Positions 13,755 to 26,773 are shown, numbered from the stretch's first letter. The stretch: 64,000 bases of DNA from Cyanoderma ruficeps (GCA_008694505.1 VZDJ01000041.1:6415124-6479123), one strand, 5' to 3'. The notes: generated by a model from the sequence alone, not told the origin. Program-made: numbers and translations.

Positions 13755-16700
13755 GGACAGAACTGGCATCCAGTACTCATATATTCTGCTCTGCAGTGAG
13801 GTAAGACATTTGTGGAACTGAAAGCTCTGAGTAACTAAAAAAAACAAACAAACAAAAACAAAACAAAACAACAAAAACTTAGAATCATTTTGGATGCACT
13901 TTCATAGATTGCTGTGTTTAAAAAAGGCAAATGTGAATATGTAATAAACGATAAATTCTTTCCTCCTTCTTTTTATCATTGGCAACTATATTGCTTTGTC
14001 ATACAACTGCTGCAAAAGCTAATCCTCCACACTTGGAAAATCTTCTTACTCTAACTGCCATGGCCCTGCTGAAGCCAGGGCTTAAGTCCCTAAAAATAGG
14101 CGCAGGATTACTTGGGTTGCAGTTCACTGAAGTAGTCTAAAGGTTCTCAGATGTGGAGTGAGGAGAGAAAAAATTGTTATTCTAAACTCTCAGAGCTCAA
14201 AATTACCATTTTAATCAACTTTAATTAAAGACTTCATACAGACCCCATACAAAGGCTTCCAGCATGAATGAATTCCTATCCCATTATGAAAAGGAACCAC
14301 CAGTAGGCACTTATTTAAACTCCTTACCTCAGACTTTTCATATCTGCCTCAGAACCTCCTGGCTTTAGTTTATTGATTTCAACCTTAAAATGCTGAGTAC
14401 TTTAAGAAGGATTTAGGCACTTGCACCCACAATTACAATTCCAGCAATCCCTGCTTACATATGGCCTAACCCTGGGTCTTTTGGGAAAAATCAGGCCATG
14501 GTGATGTTGAGGGCAGCCAAAGTCAAAGGCTCACCTTCCTTCTGAACAGGCAGTCAGGAAACTGAGTCTCAGCTCAGCTGTATGCTAGGAACAAATAATA
14601 AAGAGCAAACTAGAGGTAGAAATGCATCCAAAAGTTCAATAGAAGATATCTGAACATGAAAACAGAGCAAAGAATCCAGGCACTTGGAAATGTTCAAGAA
14701 GTTAAAAGATGTTACTGGGTATACTCTATTCTGAGAAGTGAAGGGAGAAGAGAACAAAATTTGTATGGGACTAAAGCATCACCAGGCTTTAGGCCAGGTC
14801 TCTTTCATGCTTAAGCCCCATTTAGATTCAGAAACTGGGCCTTCCTCTACTTAGCATTCTTCTTCTACTTAATATTCACTATTTAACGTGAGGTCTATTC
14901 TGGGAGGCTTGACTGAAGTGTTTCTAAAACAATCTAACAGGAAACAATTCCTTGCAAGAAATAGTAGGAACCATTCTTTCTTGCACAAGACACAGGAGAA
15001 CAAATGCCTTTTTTTTTTTTTAATAGCCTACTCTAGGAGATTTTCATCCAGGCAGAACAACCTGTAGTTCAATTCAGTCTTCAGATCCAGGCAATAATGT
15101 CCCAAATGTGGGAGTGGGAGCACAGCCTGGTGCAATGGGCAAAATTGACTATAATCTTTGACTCGGACCTTTCTCTCCACCTTCTCTCTCCCCTTTCTCT
15201 CCATGCAAGGTGTGTCACTCTATAAAGAGGATTTCTGAATCTAAAGAGAAGACAATAGAACAAAGAAATGTTCTAGTCCAATGTTAAGACATCAGCGTAG
15301 AGTTTTGGTGTCTCTGTTGCTTGGACAGTTTTTCTTTAGTATAAAACATAGAAACTGTTCTTTGATAGAGAATATTGTAGCCCAGGACATCTCCTTTTCA
15401 AGCTAAGGACCCTGAACCTGGATACTCAAATCATGCCCTACCTTTTTGTCTCCTTTATTCTTCCCATTAAACTTTGATTTGTTTTTACTCACCTGTATGT
15501 TTCAGCTAAGGATGTGAAAGATGTCTCTTCCCATTCTCACCTCAGTGTTCATGAAACTTACCTTTGAGATGGGAAATATGATTTTGAATCAAAGAAGATT
15601 CAATAAAAAATCTCATTCCTCAGACAGTGTCCTGAAAGTCAAATTTTAAATGAAAGTTTCATTATGAGAAATTTTCTTGGGTTTAGATGTGGATGAGTAC
15701 CCAACTTTTAGCTCCTTGGAACAGAGTCAGAAAATCCATGCATGCAATCTCATGCTTCCTCCACTGTTTAATACAGTTTGAACATGAAAACATGAGAGAG
15801 AAATGCTTTCTTCTCCTCAAATGTCCCAGCAGCCCTGAGAGGATGTTCTGGCATGGCCAGTGATCTCTACTCAGCTGGCCAAGCCTACTCACTTCTCTAT
15901 TTTCTTTCTTCCTTTTATTTTTATGTCCCTCTCAGATATTTCTTACATAATTGCACACAGTTATTGCACAGCAAAGCAGCTCCCCTTCTCAGAGTAGACT
16001 GCACTCCCTTCGCTGGGAGATGTCTCAGCTTTCTCTCAGGGAAGGTTACAGGCCCTGGGCATCAACACAGAACACTCCTTGCTTCTCTGCCTTGTGTGGG
16101 AAACAGTGACTTCTCAGTTTCATTTGTCACCTTGGTGCTTCTCTGCTGCTTGGCCCAAGGTGTCCATTAGTTGCAATGAAAGTTTTCATGCCAAGACTTA
16201 CAACCCCCTGCACATACTGCATATGAAGGTGAGGTACCAAATGCCCTGCTTCCATCTTCTTGCCGGAGATGCTACAGGCTAGGCACTCTAGTTACTAAAT
16301 TACAGTTTTTTTGCTTCTCTTCTGTCACATTCTCTCTCCTTAACTTTCAGCATAGGTAAGAGTAGCTGAAAAATATCTCAGTGTGCAATAAAATTACTTT
16401 TTTTTTTCATTTGTATGTTTGGCTGCTGGTTCAGTGTTTCTGCTCAGATACAATTATGAGTAGGACTTCTGCGTCTCCTTTCTGTTTACCTTGATTAAAC
16501 ACCAGTGTAGTCTTTGTCCAAAAGAAGCCTTTGGTGGCAAGCAGTAGTGGGCGATACCTCTGCTGAGTGAATAGTTGCAAGTAGGCTCATTCAAGGGATT
16601 GTCTTCCTGCTGCCCAGAAGAGTGAAGGCACTGTGCTCTGACCATAAAATTCAGTTTTATTGTTCTTAACAAATCTTGTCCATCATGTCAACCAGCCAAC

Positions 16701-18491
16701 AAAAAGAGCAGAGCTCCTCCAGCTAAACTTGAGTTCCTCCGGCTGGACAGATGGTGTCCCTTCCACAGCCAGTGTTTCCACCTTCCTCTTTACTGCTCTC
16801 CATCTTTCTGCCATGTTTGCGTAATCTGATTCCCACCATAACTGACAGGGCACTAGAGAAGGTCTCAGTCACTGAAGAGACTGGCTGGAAAATGTAACCC
16901 ACGGATTGGCAGCAAGGCAGGAATGCTCAACTGGGAACCCAGTAGGCATACAGATATAAATAGATCCATGCCTCGGTCCAGGTCAGATCTGCTTCAGGAA
17001 CCCTACCCTTGAAAAGTGAACAAATACAGAACTTCGGTTTCTGCAGCTACCTGTGTCTGGCCACTGTCAGGAGTCCAGCCTGTACAACTAACTCAAATAT
17101 ATTTTGCCAGAGATTTAGCTAACCTGTCCATGGAAGTGCTATAATGCATTAGTATAAGTAAAAACTGCTAAGTTTATAGCAAGTAATCTCTCTCCTATAA
17201 TTTTTAATCAATTCCAGCAACTTCCTTCCCTCAGGTAAAGATTTCTAAAAATTATATTCTTTGTGTTGATTTCCTTGGGTAAATAGTGCTAAAGAACTGG
17301 GGACTTTCTAATAAATCAGTGTCATAACAATAAAATAATGATCAGCAAAATTTCTTAAAAATAAATCTTTCTATTTGGAGTTTATCTCATTTATTTCCAA
17401 ATAAAATATTTTACAAGTTAGACAATGGGTAGTAAAACATTTCTATTACAATTTAGGGAGATATGCCCTCAACATAGCTAAAAGCTCCACCAGATTAAAA
17501 AAAAAAATTTTGTTTAATTTCTTTTTTTATCCACAAACTTAGCGTATATTGTGGATTTTTTGTTTTGATATTTCTAACACTGAATGAAAGTGAAAAATGT
17601 TTAATACCTATTTATTTAACTGAAACCACATCTTATTCTAGCTGCTTCATATGGCTCTCGTCTTGTCTTCACCAGATTACTTTGGTTTAACTACATGCAG
17701 CATTTGTTACACATTGTGTGACTGCTGGAAATATATCAGGTTTTGTTTCTTTTTGTTGTTCTCTATGTGGTGTTTCTTTTATTTTGGTCTCTTAATAATG
17801 TTCCCAGTTTTGTCAACCTAGCTAAGTGTTCTGGGACCTGTTGATGTCATGGTGATCTGTGACCTTGTAGAAAAACAAATTATGGATTCACATGGGATGG
17901 CAAAGTGCTCACAATTTAATCTGATGAAGTTTTTCACTTCAGTAATTGCCTTCTGAAATGCAGTAGCAGATTTCCATTTTCATCCAACAAACCTCTCACG
18001 CAGGGGATGCAGCTCTTTCAATATTCTGAAGTGTCTAGAGATTGTACTTAAGACATTAGATACAGAAATCTCCCCTCTGTATCTACTAAGGCATCATAAG
18101 AAGTTTTTCTTTCTCTCTCTAGTAGCCTTCTACTTCGAATACTCAGGTTTTCCTCATTGGCAAACTGCATTGCTGAGACTATTCTGACACGTACTAGTAA
18201 GGCACACATTGCATAAGCAGTAGCTCCATTTCAGATTCATACAACAGGCTATGCAAACACATGTACAAATATATGTACAACCTCTCCTTGTGGTTCTAAA
18301 TGGTTTATCAGCAGAGATCATGGGCCAGCCATTGGATCCCTTCAAGCAATCTCTTGCACCTTTTAGATCTGGTTGTAAAATTACTCTCTGCTTAAAACTA
18401 AAATCATTATATGCCTAAAGAAGGACATTTAGCAGTGATGAACTCAGTTCTGATATGCACCATAGGTTTCATGGGTGATTTTCAAGCAATG

Positions 18492-18516
18492 TATATACCC
18501 TTGATATGGGTATATA
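18492..18516. other. Hairpin, 9-bp perfect stem
   Basis: TATATACCC (18492-18500) and GGGTATATA (18508-18516) are exact reverse complements separated by 7 bases. TATA repeats follow directly. It is likely a by-product of AT-rich simple sequence. Confidence 0.75.
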
Positions 18517-19324
18517 TATGTATACTACATAGATACTAATGTACACTACCCTTGCTAGTATTTTTTCCATGATTTTAAAATCAAAACAAACAACAACAAA
18601 ATGAAACAAAGAATACCATACCACACATTAACTAGGAATATCATGCCTATCTTTTGTGACAGGGATTTGAACTCTGTGGGAAACGTATAGCTTCTGAGCA
18701 TACCAAGTGTGTATTTGCCTGCAAAAGGCCAATACTCTTTAAGAGTCTCCAGATACTGTTGTAGCACAGACAGTAATTTCTACTGCATATGAAGGATTTT
18801 GAACTTCTAAACTGTTACAGAATTCTCAGCTTTCAGAAAAGGGGTGAAAAACAAATGTTCTAACAAATTTTCCATATCCTTTCTGATAATTGTTATTTTT
18901 CCTTTCTAAGACTTTAGCACTATTTGAAATGCCATGTGTCTTCTCTTAAAACTCTTGATAAGAGTTGCAAAAATTATGCCTTAGCGCACTTAAAATTTCT
19001 TTCATCCAACCCCAAAATAACAGCTAAAAAATTTCTTTCACTATTTTTAATCTCTCTGAGCTATCTCAAGCTACATGTTGGGCTAAAGAGTTAATTCTTG
19101 AATTCTCAGATGATAGAATGTCTTACACTCTCCTGCTGTTCATAACATTTTCCATACAGTTTTATTCAACATCTATCTATAAACCCACCCTTGCCTTTTT
19201 TTCCTTTTACACACACCCTGCAATTCTGCTGAGAAGTGACTATCTGGACAACAGGGTCAATTCACGGCCTGATTCAGAACCAGAAATAATATTATATGCT
19301 CTCTTTCAGGAAACATGATCTAAT

Positions 19325-19500
19325 CATGGGACAGAAAGTGGTGCTAGGGGCTATCTAATTTATCACTCTGTCCAAAAGTAAGATTAATTTGTTTTATGAT
19401 GCTTGAAATAGATGTTTGTCTAGCAAGTTCTAAGAGATTTCCAATGATGAAGCTGCTAGAGTCTTGCCAAGAAATCTATCCTGCTCTTTGAAGGGATACT
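19325..19500 (-). repeat. Ancient CR1-clade LINE fragment
   Basis: The plus strand reads like the reverse complement of an old CR1 3' region, with 'ctatctaatttatcac', 'gatgtttgtctagcaag', 'tctaagagatttccaatgat' and 'gaagctgctagagtcttgcc' in the usual order. It is far more diverged than the CR1 at 52.9 kb. It lies about 250 bp from the provirus 3' LTR. The assignment rests on remembered landmark order. Confidence 0.55.
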
Positions 19501-19750
19501 AATGAAATATGTAAAGCAAAGCCTAACCTGATGATTTATAAGAGAATGATTAGGTTGTCAGATGGTTCTATATAATTTCCAGTCCTCTCTGAAACCATGA
19601 AAATGTGCTTGTGTTCCACAAGGAGCAGGTGTTGGTATCCATAACACAAAAAAACTAAAGATGCAGAGGCCGTGCTTTTACATTCAAGAGACATCTAGGA
19701 GAAATAGTAACCATATAAAGTTTTCCTAAAAGAATTATCTAGTTCTATTC

Positions 19751-20090
19751 TGTTACATGGGATCATTGGTTGGAGACAGACGAATGACACAGCTCCCCCA
19801 GGATCACCGACAAACAGCCTGTTTTATTGTTTGGAACTTTTTATAGGGGATTTGAATTCTCAAGCCTGGATAGATGATTGGTTGGGATCTCTGCACTGCC
19901 CAGATCTCTGGCCAGTGATGTGTCTGCATCCAGGGTTGAGCAGGGTTGGCTAAGGTCTTTCTTTGAGTTCAAATCTATCCTATCATTGCCTTATCTGGGG
20001 ACTTGTGTACTTCTGAACTAGGCGAGCCAACTGGATTTACATTATGGCCAGATTTATCTTGCCGAGCTACAGACCAGCTGTGCTGTGACA
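19751..20090 (-). mobile_element. 3' LTR of a truncated endogenous retrovirus
   Basis: This 340-bp LTR has TGT...ACA ends and lies on the minus strand. It directly follows a polypurine tract, which fixes its U3 edge. On the minus strand it carries a TATA box (TATAAAAAG, 19837-19845) and then an AATAAA poly(A) signal (19823-19828). The very short spacing between them is typical of avian beta-like (ERVK/class II) LTRs. No matching 5' LTR was found at higher coordinates, so the provirus is truncated and a target duplication cannot be tested. Confidence 0.85.
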
Positions 20091-20101
20091 ATTCCCCCTT
20101 T
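20091..20101 (-). promoter_or_regulatory. Polypurine tract of the provirus
   Basis: On the minus strand the bases read AAAGGGGGAAT, immediately before the LTR start TGTCACAG. A purine run abutting the 3' LTR is the primer site for retroviral plus-strand DNA synthesis. Its exact contact with the TGT of the LTR supports the LTR boundary. Confidence 0.88.
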
Positions 20102-20500
20102 ATGTTTCGTTAAAAAATGTAAAGTGTTCTCTGTTATTCTCTCTGCAAGGGCCCTTTGCAGATAGGATGACACAGACAGCATGAGTCTAATTTGAATGCT
20201 TTCCACCCAATTGGACAAATCTAGCTCCTCCAACCACTGGAGCTGCAGCACTCACATCTTAGGAGCTGCCAGGAGAGAACACAATCCCTCAGGCTAACAA
20301 GCCACAGGCTAACTGCCTAGAAGTTACAAAGCTACAACTTAACACTAAAGACAAAAAAACATTTAATTTTTAGAACTGTCAGAAAAACCCAACTAATGGG
20401 AAAAAACAATTTGTAAACAGAAAAAACAAATTGTAAACAAATAAAATCCTTAAATGAACTGCCACTTCAAGAGTCTCAGATTTTTATGAGGTAGGTGCAC
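20102..20500 (-). pseudogene. Post-integrase remnant of provirus (env mostly absent)
   Basis: Only about 400 bp separate the end of the integrase from the polypurine tract, far too little for a full env gene. A 65-codon minus-strand frame (20054-20251) crosses into the LTR and is not recognisable as an envelope domain. An A-rich patch with a 20-bp tandem repeat (20401-20420 and 20421-20440) lies here. Either env was deleted or this copy belongs to an env-less lineage; the sequence alone does not decide. Confidence 0.5.
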
Positions 20501-21415
20501 AAGTTGTTTCAATCTTTCTTCTGCACACGGTTCCACATCACCTGTTGAGGAGCCATCAGGAGGATGATGCTTGTGGTCTCAGGCAGGACGTAGGGTAGGA
20601 CAGACACATCTGGCAGGTATCCAGTGCATCCCAGTGTCCATGGAAACACAAACGTATCCCTGTCTCCAGGTGATGAGATTCCACGGGCCTTCCCACCTGT
20701 TGGTGATGAGGTCTCACACCATTACTTTGGATTTGGGCAACTGAACATCGCTGTATGATTGTAATGATGAAAAGTGATTTAAAATGGCTGGGTTCTGGGA
20801 CTTTTCTAATACTCTAAGATGATTGTAGATAGTTTTAGCTACCCTGCTCTGTGGAGATTCACCACACATTCTTCCCTTTTGTTTATCAAGTATATGTTTT
20901 GAAGTGCCTTGTGCTCTCTCCACAATGGCCTGTCCCGTTGCTAAGTGGGGAATACCAGTGCGGTGTGACACACCCCAGAGCTGTAGGAAATGTCTCGTTT
21001 TCTGTGAAATGTATGCAGGCCATTGTCTGTTTTGATGGTACGGGGGTACCAAAAACAGCAAAGGCTGACTGCCAATGTGTGATGGTATCCTGACCTTTTG
21101 CTCCTGTGTGAACTGTAGCCCATATTGCTGATGAAAAGGTATCAATGGATACATGTACATATTTCAGACATCCAAATGCAGGGATGTGTGTGCCATTGGT
21201 TTGCCAGATTTGCAAAGCACACAGTCCATGAGGGTTTTCCCCCATCTGGAGTGGTGCAGTGTGGCCTTGGCAGTCAGCACAGGTATTAACTATATTACAA
21301 ACCTGTGTGTTTGACAGCTGGAATTCCCTCTCTAAGGCACTAACACCTTGGTGGAAAAAATCGTGTGATGCCTTTGCTTGTGCAGGTATGTCTTGTTATG
21401 GTGCTGAGATTAATA
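20500..21415 (-). pseudogene. pol: Retroviral integrase (pol 3' end), degraded
   Basis: This is the integrase part of a retroviral pol gene, which in an intact element joins viral DNA ends to host DNA. Reading from high to low coordinates, three parts are visible. The N-terminal zinc-binding region has two His spaced H-x3-H (about 21,351-21,365) and a CxxC pair (about 21,265-21,281). The catalytic core and a C-terminal DNA-binding region (about 20,500-20,715) follow. In the core, the first catalytic Asp position reads Asn in 'WQTN' (codon 21,195-21,197). The second Asp survives in 'KTDNG' (codon 21,025-21,027), but in another reading frame. The Glu survives in 'VERA' (codon 20,918-20,920) in a third frame. 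At least two frameshifts therefore lie around the second Asp, and the gene cannot make an active enzyme. Upstream pol, gag and a 5' LTR are not seen. Nearest relatives are probably avian class II (ERVK-like) elements; that is an inference. Confidence 0.87.
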
Positions 21416-22741
21416 CAGAGTAAAATTTCATTAATCAGTCTCATTGATAAAATTTCAGTGGATTATGGTATCTTGGTTAATTCTTTAAGCTTTAACTTTA
21501 TCCTTAGGATGAATGCTGGCTGTCAGGATGGGCCACAATAATTTTTTTAAGGATTCCTGTGAATATGAGCAAATTATTACAAACATCAGTGAATGATGGG
21601 TTAGAGTTATTTAAAACATTTCAATGTTCATGCAGGATTTGACCTGGTGAGCACTAGTTGATCACTGTGGATATTTGTCACTTCACTGTATGGTACTAAT
21701 TAGATGTGTTTACATGAAGGGAAATAATTTTGTTTGCTGTGGTAGCTGAATAGGTTATGAGAACTCACCTCTGTTTTCAGCCTTAACAAATATAAACATG
21801 AACATAGTTTGTCCTAATAAATTCAGATAACATGGGCTTGTCTTATTATGAACAGTAAGACAATACATCCAATAAAACAATAATCACTACTAAACAAGAT
21901 TACTTACAACAATTTAAATGCTTACCTTCACCCAGGGTTTGTCACAGCTGACTTAGACAACCTTTTCTGGAACACAGTTTCTAAGTTTACCTCAAAAAGA
22001 GGTTTCAACTTTTATAAGGCCTAATTTACAAGTCAAAGTTACTTGATTTCATCTTTTTAGGATAGAAACATCTGGGATTTATCGGCATACCTTTGTTTAT
22101 TCTCCTTTTCCCTTTTTCAGAAGATTTCAATTTTTTTTTCCTTCTCCAATGAAATGCATTTAATTTAAAATATAATAAGACCTCTTCAAATCCAAAGTCA
22201 TAAAACTGAAGATAGCATTTTCCCACCTAGAAACATTTTTAAAGTAAGAGTTATTTGTCTTCTTACATCTTTAGGTGAGATTGACTTTACACAGTACTCT
22301 GAATAGTGTAAATTTGTCCTGAAAATATTGATTTCAGTGTCCTGAAAATAGTGACTCATCTAGAAGACAGTCTTTTGAATTTGAAAAAGTTATTTAGAAT
22401 ACTTTTGTGTGCAGAAGTTCAGCAGAAAGCAATAAGGACAACACATTGATTTAACTTAGAAAGCTGTAAAGTAAGACTGATATAGTGTGGAGTAGATGGG
22501 AAAGAAAAGTACGGTGCTCTTTTATGATAGAAATTTAAATTGACTAAGAGTTTTGACAGCAGTACATGCTAATAGTAGGGCAGTTAAAAATAGCAGTTCC
22601 TTGTAATAACATTTTTTGTATGTGGTATCCCAAGTACAAGGAAGAATAAACTCACAGAAGAAAAAACTGGTCATTTATTTCTGGTGCATTTAATAGTTTA
22701 GATCCTTTTCTTTTACATTATGTTGTTATAAAAATGTAGTA
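21416..22741. other. Unique AT-rich DNA upstream of the truncated provirus
   Basis: No reverse transcriptase, protease or gag motifs were found on the minus strand beyond the integrase zinc-binding region, so this is probably host flank or unrecognisably decayed sequence. No gene is supported. Confidence 0.45.
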
Positions 22742-22746
22742 CATAT

Positions 22747-23346
22747 TGATCTGGGGATGAGATATTAAATCACACAGCTGCCAGGAACCATGGCAGAAGT
22801 GGCCGGAGGAGATCAACTGAGGAATGTAAAATCCGATCTGCAAGTGAAAAACCGAGCAGGCTCAGCCACAAGCCTCAGACAGCCGAAACTGCACCTACAC
22901 AGAGTGGGAGCCCCGAGTCCACATCGAGCCGTCTGGAGACAGAGACCCCTCTTTGCACCTGAAAGCTGGTTGAACTAATCCCAGAAACTCCATTCAGATT
23001 CAGCTCAGGAAGAAATCAAAACTGAATAGAAAGACCTATGAAAGTCATAATCTGACCATCTCCAAGGAAAAGCCTGGCCCAGAGGAAAATAAACTGTATA
23101 AGAACTGGGCCCCAGGAACAGCACATGGGAACAGATGACCAAGGACTTGGCGAGGGCCAGCCTGGTGTCTGTCTCCCAGTTCGATCGGACTTGAACTCTG
23201 CTGTGGCGGGAATCTTTGTTGGTTTCGTTGTAATTTGGCTGTTTTGTGTTGTGTTTAATTTTTTTTATTATTTTCTCTTTTTTTGTCGCCAACGTAATTG
23301 ATTTTAGAAAATAAAATTTTAATTTTTGATTGGAGATTTGATTCAC
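22747..23346 (+). mobile_element. ERVL-type solo LTR (copy 1)
   Basis: Its promoter-proximal and 3' parts align by eye with the LTRs at 25 kb and 27 kb: a TATA-like 'tgtataagaac' (23095-23105), then a GATC-containing R region, then AATAAA (23310-23315) followed by a T-rich 3' end. A GGAGATC block sits about 60 bases from the proposed start, close to its position in copy 3. CATAT occurs just before (22742-22746) and just after (23347-23351), a plausible 5-bp target duplication. The last bases read 'ttcac' rather than a clean CA, so the exact 3' edge is uncertain. No internal retroviral genes are attached. Confidence 0.68.
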
Positions 23347-23351
23347 CATAT

Positions 23352-24980
23352 TTATAACAATGTTATGGTTGAGTGGCTGTCATTTAGTTTTCATCAGCTC
23401 TTTAAATTTCCCCAACCAAATATGTTGCTATTAAAATTCTAAAACTCAGCTGATAAGTCTTGAACATTTTCAAATTATTCTGATGATATGATAAAAACTT
23501 GAATGTTTTGGACATTGCAGAAAAAAAATATTTTAAATCTAGTGCTTTTGGAAAATATTTAGTAAATTGAGCCTTTCTTTTCCTAGATGCTAAAAGTATC
23601 TGATTAATGTTCTTAAACCACATTGTACCTCCTCTTGGGCTCATACAGAGGTAGAACTTGGTTACTTAGACAGGTATATATATTTTAGAAAGCATTTCCC
23701 AGGCCAAAACTTTTGCCTACTCTTCTCCTTTCTCCTGAGAACTGTTAGAATTCATTTTGCTTTTCATTGACTGAACTCACGAACCTTAACAAAGGCAAGA
23801 GAAAATCAGAACTTTTAAATTAACTTAGAAAGATTTGTCCATGGCGTCTCTGTTAATGCAGACCATCTCCAGATAACATTTAACTCTTTCTAACCTTACC
23901 TAGTGCTTACAGTGTCTTATGGGGTAACTAAACCCGTACAGATATTCTCATCTTTGTAAACTATTCTCTTTCTTATACCCAGGAATATGACTCCAGGGCT
24001 CATCACTGCTTGAATAGCTGATAAATACATAGTTCTGTAACACAATGCAGCAGTGAGAAGTGGATCCTCCTTCAGGGGTTGAACTGTGGAGCTAGTTAGG
24101 TGGAGTTCAGAAGACCTTGTTGTTAAAAACAGTTCCAGTTCATAGTCATGCCATTCACACCCAGTTGGTGTGAGGATTATTCTTCCTCTCCCTATCCTTT
24201 TCATCCTTTGCTTTCAAATTCAAATCAAGAAGGTCTTGCTCTATCTCCATGCTCCAAAGTTCAAACCTAGTCTGAGCATTCAAATTCAGCACACTGGAGA
24301 GATTTGAATGGGCTGGAGACACCTCTAAACAAAGCTTGCTACCATTATATTTAAGGATCTAAGAGCTAAAAATCAAGAAATTAAAGGAAACTAGTAGAAA
24401 TATTTTCCTTGCAAAAATCTGCAGATTGAGTTTCCTGCAGGAATACGCAGTTCTGTCAGAGTTTTGAGCAAAATAAGGCAGCCTAGGAGAAGATCTCACC
24501 CATTCACCCACCTCTCTGCTTCTCGCTGCCTGCTCCACCGAGTGCCCCAGCTGTATGCCACAGACTTCTATGGATTCCCCACCATATTTTCCCCAAACTA
24601 CCCATCTGATATCTTCCTGCAAGAGACTTTCAAAGTTTCTTGCTCCTCACTCCCCCCTCAAAAAACGTCTCTGAGAATTGGCTAAGCCCACAGTTCCTCT
24701 AGCTAGTTGCCTCTTTCTCAGCTAGTTGTGCCCCTACTTCACCCCAATACAGGTTGGAGAAACACCCAGACCTGATAAATTATCTATCTGTACTGGAAAG
24801 ACTAAAAAGTCTGCATTTAGGAGAGCCTGAATTCAACTTTTGGAGGCTTAGTTCCCATGAAATTATTATCTTAAACAGAATATATTTCCTGTGATATATG
24901 TTATAAAATAATTCGTGCTTAAAAACTAAGGTGTCCAGAAATTGTAAAAACCTCAAGCAGCTGAAAGGAAGAAGACTGAT
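23352..24980. other. Unique DNA between two LTRs
   Basis: About 1.6 kb with no recognisable internal retroviral sequence. The two plus-strand LTRs on either side are therefore unlikely to be the ends of one provirus. No gene is supported. Confidence 0.5.
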
Positions 24981-24987
24981 TTGCAAT

Positions 24988-25480
24988 TGTAAAACGCAGG
25001 CAACAGCAGGGAGGATTCCGAATTTTCAACAGAAAAGAGTGGTTTATGTCAGAGATGAGATGTTTACAGGGGTGGACTGACTACGCCCCTGGTGATTGGT
25101 ACCCAATATGCATCTGAGCTAAGGAAATCAAAGTCATCAAGGGTGTGCATCCCAATGTCAAGTTCTCAGAAATCAAATCAAAACTTCAGCCCTGCCCAGA
25201 AAACAGTTTCAAAAACCAGCCAAAGAAAAGAAATTACATGAATATGCAGATTGAGCAAAGGTGGACAGAGAGTTTGCTTTAGTGGAAAAGCTGTACAAAA
25301 ACCATCCCTCAGATGCCGAATTTGTGAACAGGGCAGGTTCGGTGCCATAGAGGCCGAATCTATAGTTCATCCAACGCCAGTTCCCGGGATCAACATTGTC
25401 CCTTTTGATTGTGGCTGTCCAAGATCACTTTTTGTAGCGAAATAAAATTTGGTTTTGTTTATTAAATTGGCTATTATTAA
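24988..25480 (+). mobile_element. ERVL-type solo LTR (copy 2), degraded
   Basis: The 3' half matches copy 3 well: a 'tttgtgaac' block, a 'catagaggcc' block, 'gggatc', 'gtggctgt', and AATAAA (25441-25446) followed by 'tttggtttt'. The promoter position reads 'tgtacaaaaac' (25292-25302), where copies 1 and 3 have a TATA sequence, so the TATA box is damaged. Both edges are approximate because clean TG and CA ends with a target duplication could not be fixed. Confidence 0.65.
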
Positions 25481-26773
25481 ATGTTATTAAGGTTGTTTAT
25501 AACATTTCCTAATTCAAAATGAGCGAAGAAGTGAAATTATACTCTTTTTCCTGACCAGTTGCAGTTTTGCAGTTTGGTCTCTGTTGCTAATCTAGAGGGA
25601 AGACTGGTTTGGTGATTCATACCAGAAAAATAACTCTTTAAAGTACATTTTGTACTGAAAAGAATTAAGATAACCTTTAATTTATAGTATGAATCACCAA
25701 AAGACATATTTCACAGCTAGTACATCATATTTCCACTGTGCGGTCCCCTGGATGGGAGGTGTGTATTGTGCCTGCCTCTGTCAGTAGGTCCATTATCTAT
25801 GATGGTACATTGTGACTGCTGTGCTTGCACTGTGATTGAACTCCTCCTCTCAAATGAGAGTCACCAAGATCTGCCACATGGTGGAAAAGAGCTGTCAAGC
25901 TTGCTCCAGGCTTCAGGAGAGAAGATGCCCTGGTCATCTGCCACCTCGGGGTTGTTTCCATCTGTGTAGTGAGGTGAAATATCTGCATCAGCAAGGAAAG
26001 GCAGGAGCCATGCCTGGCTGCTGGCGGTCTTCACCAGGGAGAAAGAAATCCTAGTTCAGGCCTTGTATTGGCAGCTTCCTCTACATTCCAAACTCTGATG
26101 GGCTTTACACACATCCAAAGATAGGCGACAGCTGAAAAAAAAAAGGATGTGAAGATCATGGATCCACAAGCTGGCACCTAAAAATTGGACTTCATGGTGG
26201 ATTTACTCCCTTGTGGATCTAACCCTGAGGGATCACTGATCAGCACACCTGTTAAAACAGCTGCTCTTGGCTATATCCAGTTTCCAGAAGTCCTTGAAAG
26301 AGTCTGGAGTGTTTTGAAAAGCAAACAATGACATGGACTCCTTTGGGGAAGTCCCTTCCAGCTGGCAGGTTATGTCATCACCAGGCATGCCTGTGTGCAG
26401 TGTGACTGCACCAGCCCTCGACTTAAAGGACCCCTCCAGGGAGCAACTCATTTTACTAGACAGTCTGGGAAGGGAGGATAATTCTCCCTGTGTCTGGTCA
26501 GCACACTTGTCAATCTACAAATGTGTATTTTTTTTTTTTTCCCAGTTATAGCTTTCCCTGAGACTTTTTTCCCTAACAAGCAGAAAGTATCCCTCAAGTA
26601 TCCTGTGCTTTGTTATTCTTTCCGTGTAGGGTTACCACGCATCTAACTATGAGCAACTCTCTTTATCCTTGCCAAGATTTATCTGCATCAGCACTGCTGA
26701 ATTTTTATACTAATTACATCACAGAAGAGCTCATTTTTGTTGCTTTTAAAATCTTGCAAATGGAAATAAAATA
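25481..26773. other. Unique DNA with short GC-richer patches
   Basis: The stretch at about 25,740-26,060 and 26,330-26,480 is richer in G and C than its surroundings and has open frames of 65-72 codons on both strands. No motif or splice pair makes any of them convincing. A 10-base A run lies near 26,133. No gene is supported. Confidence 0.4.

Larger units (their letters stand above)
11467..19324. other. Unique AT-rich stretch, no gene recognised
   Basis: About 7.9 kb without a supported gene. It holds an AAAC-rich patch at about 11,975-12,005, a 22-bp tandem duplication at 13,711-13,754, an A/C-rich patch at about 13,838-13,880, and a 9-bp-stem hairpin at 18,492-18,516. The longest open frames (133 and 105 codons) show no domain or motif. 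Confidence 0.5.

Noticed and set aside
22747..25480. LTR copies 1 and 2 as the two ends of one provirus
   Set aside because: They are too diverged from each other, and the 1.6 kb between them shows no retroviral coding sequence.
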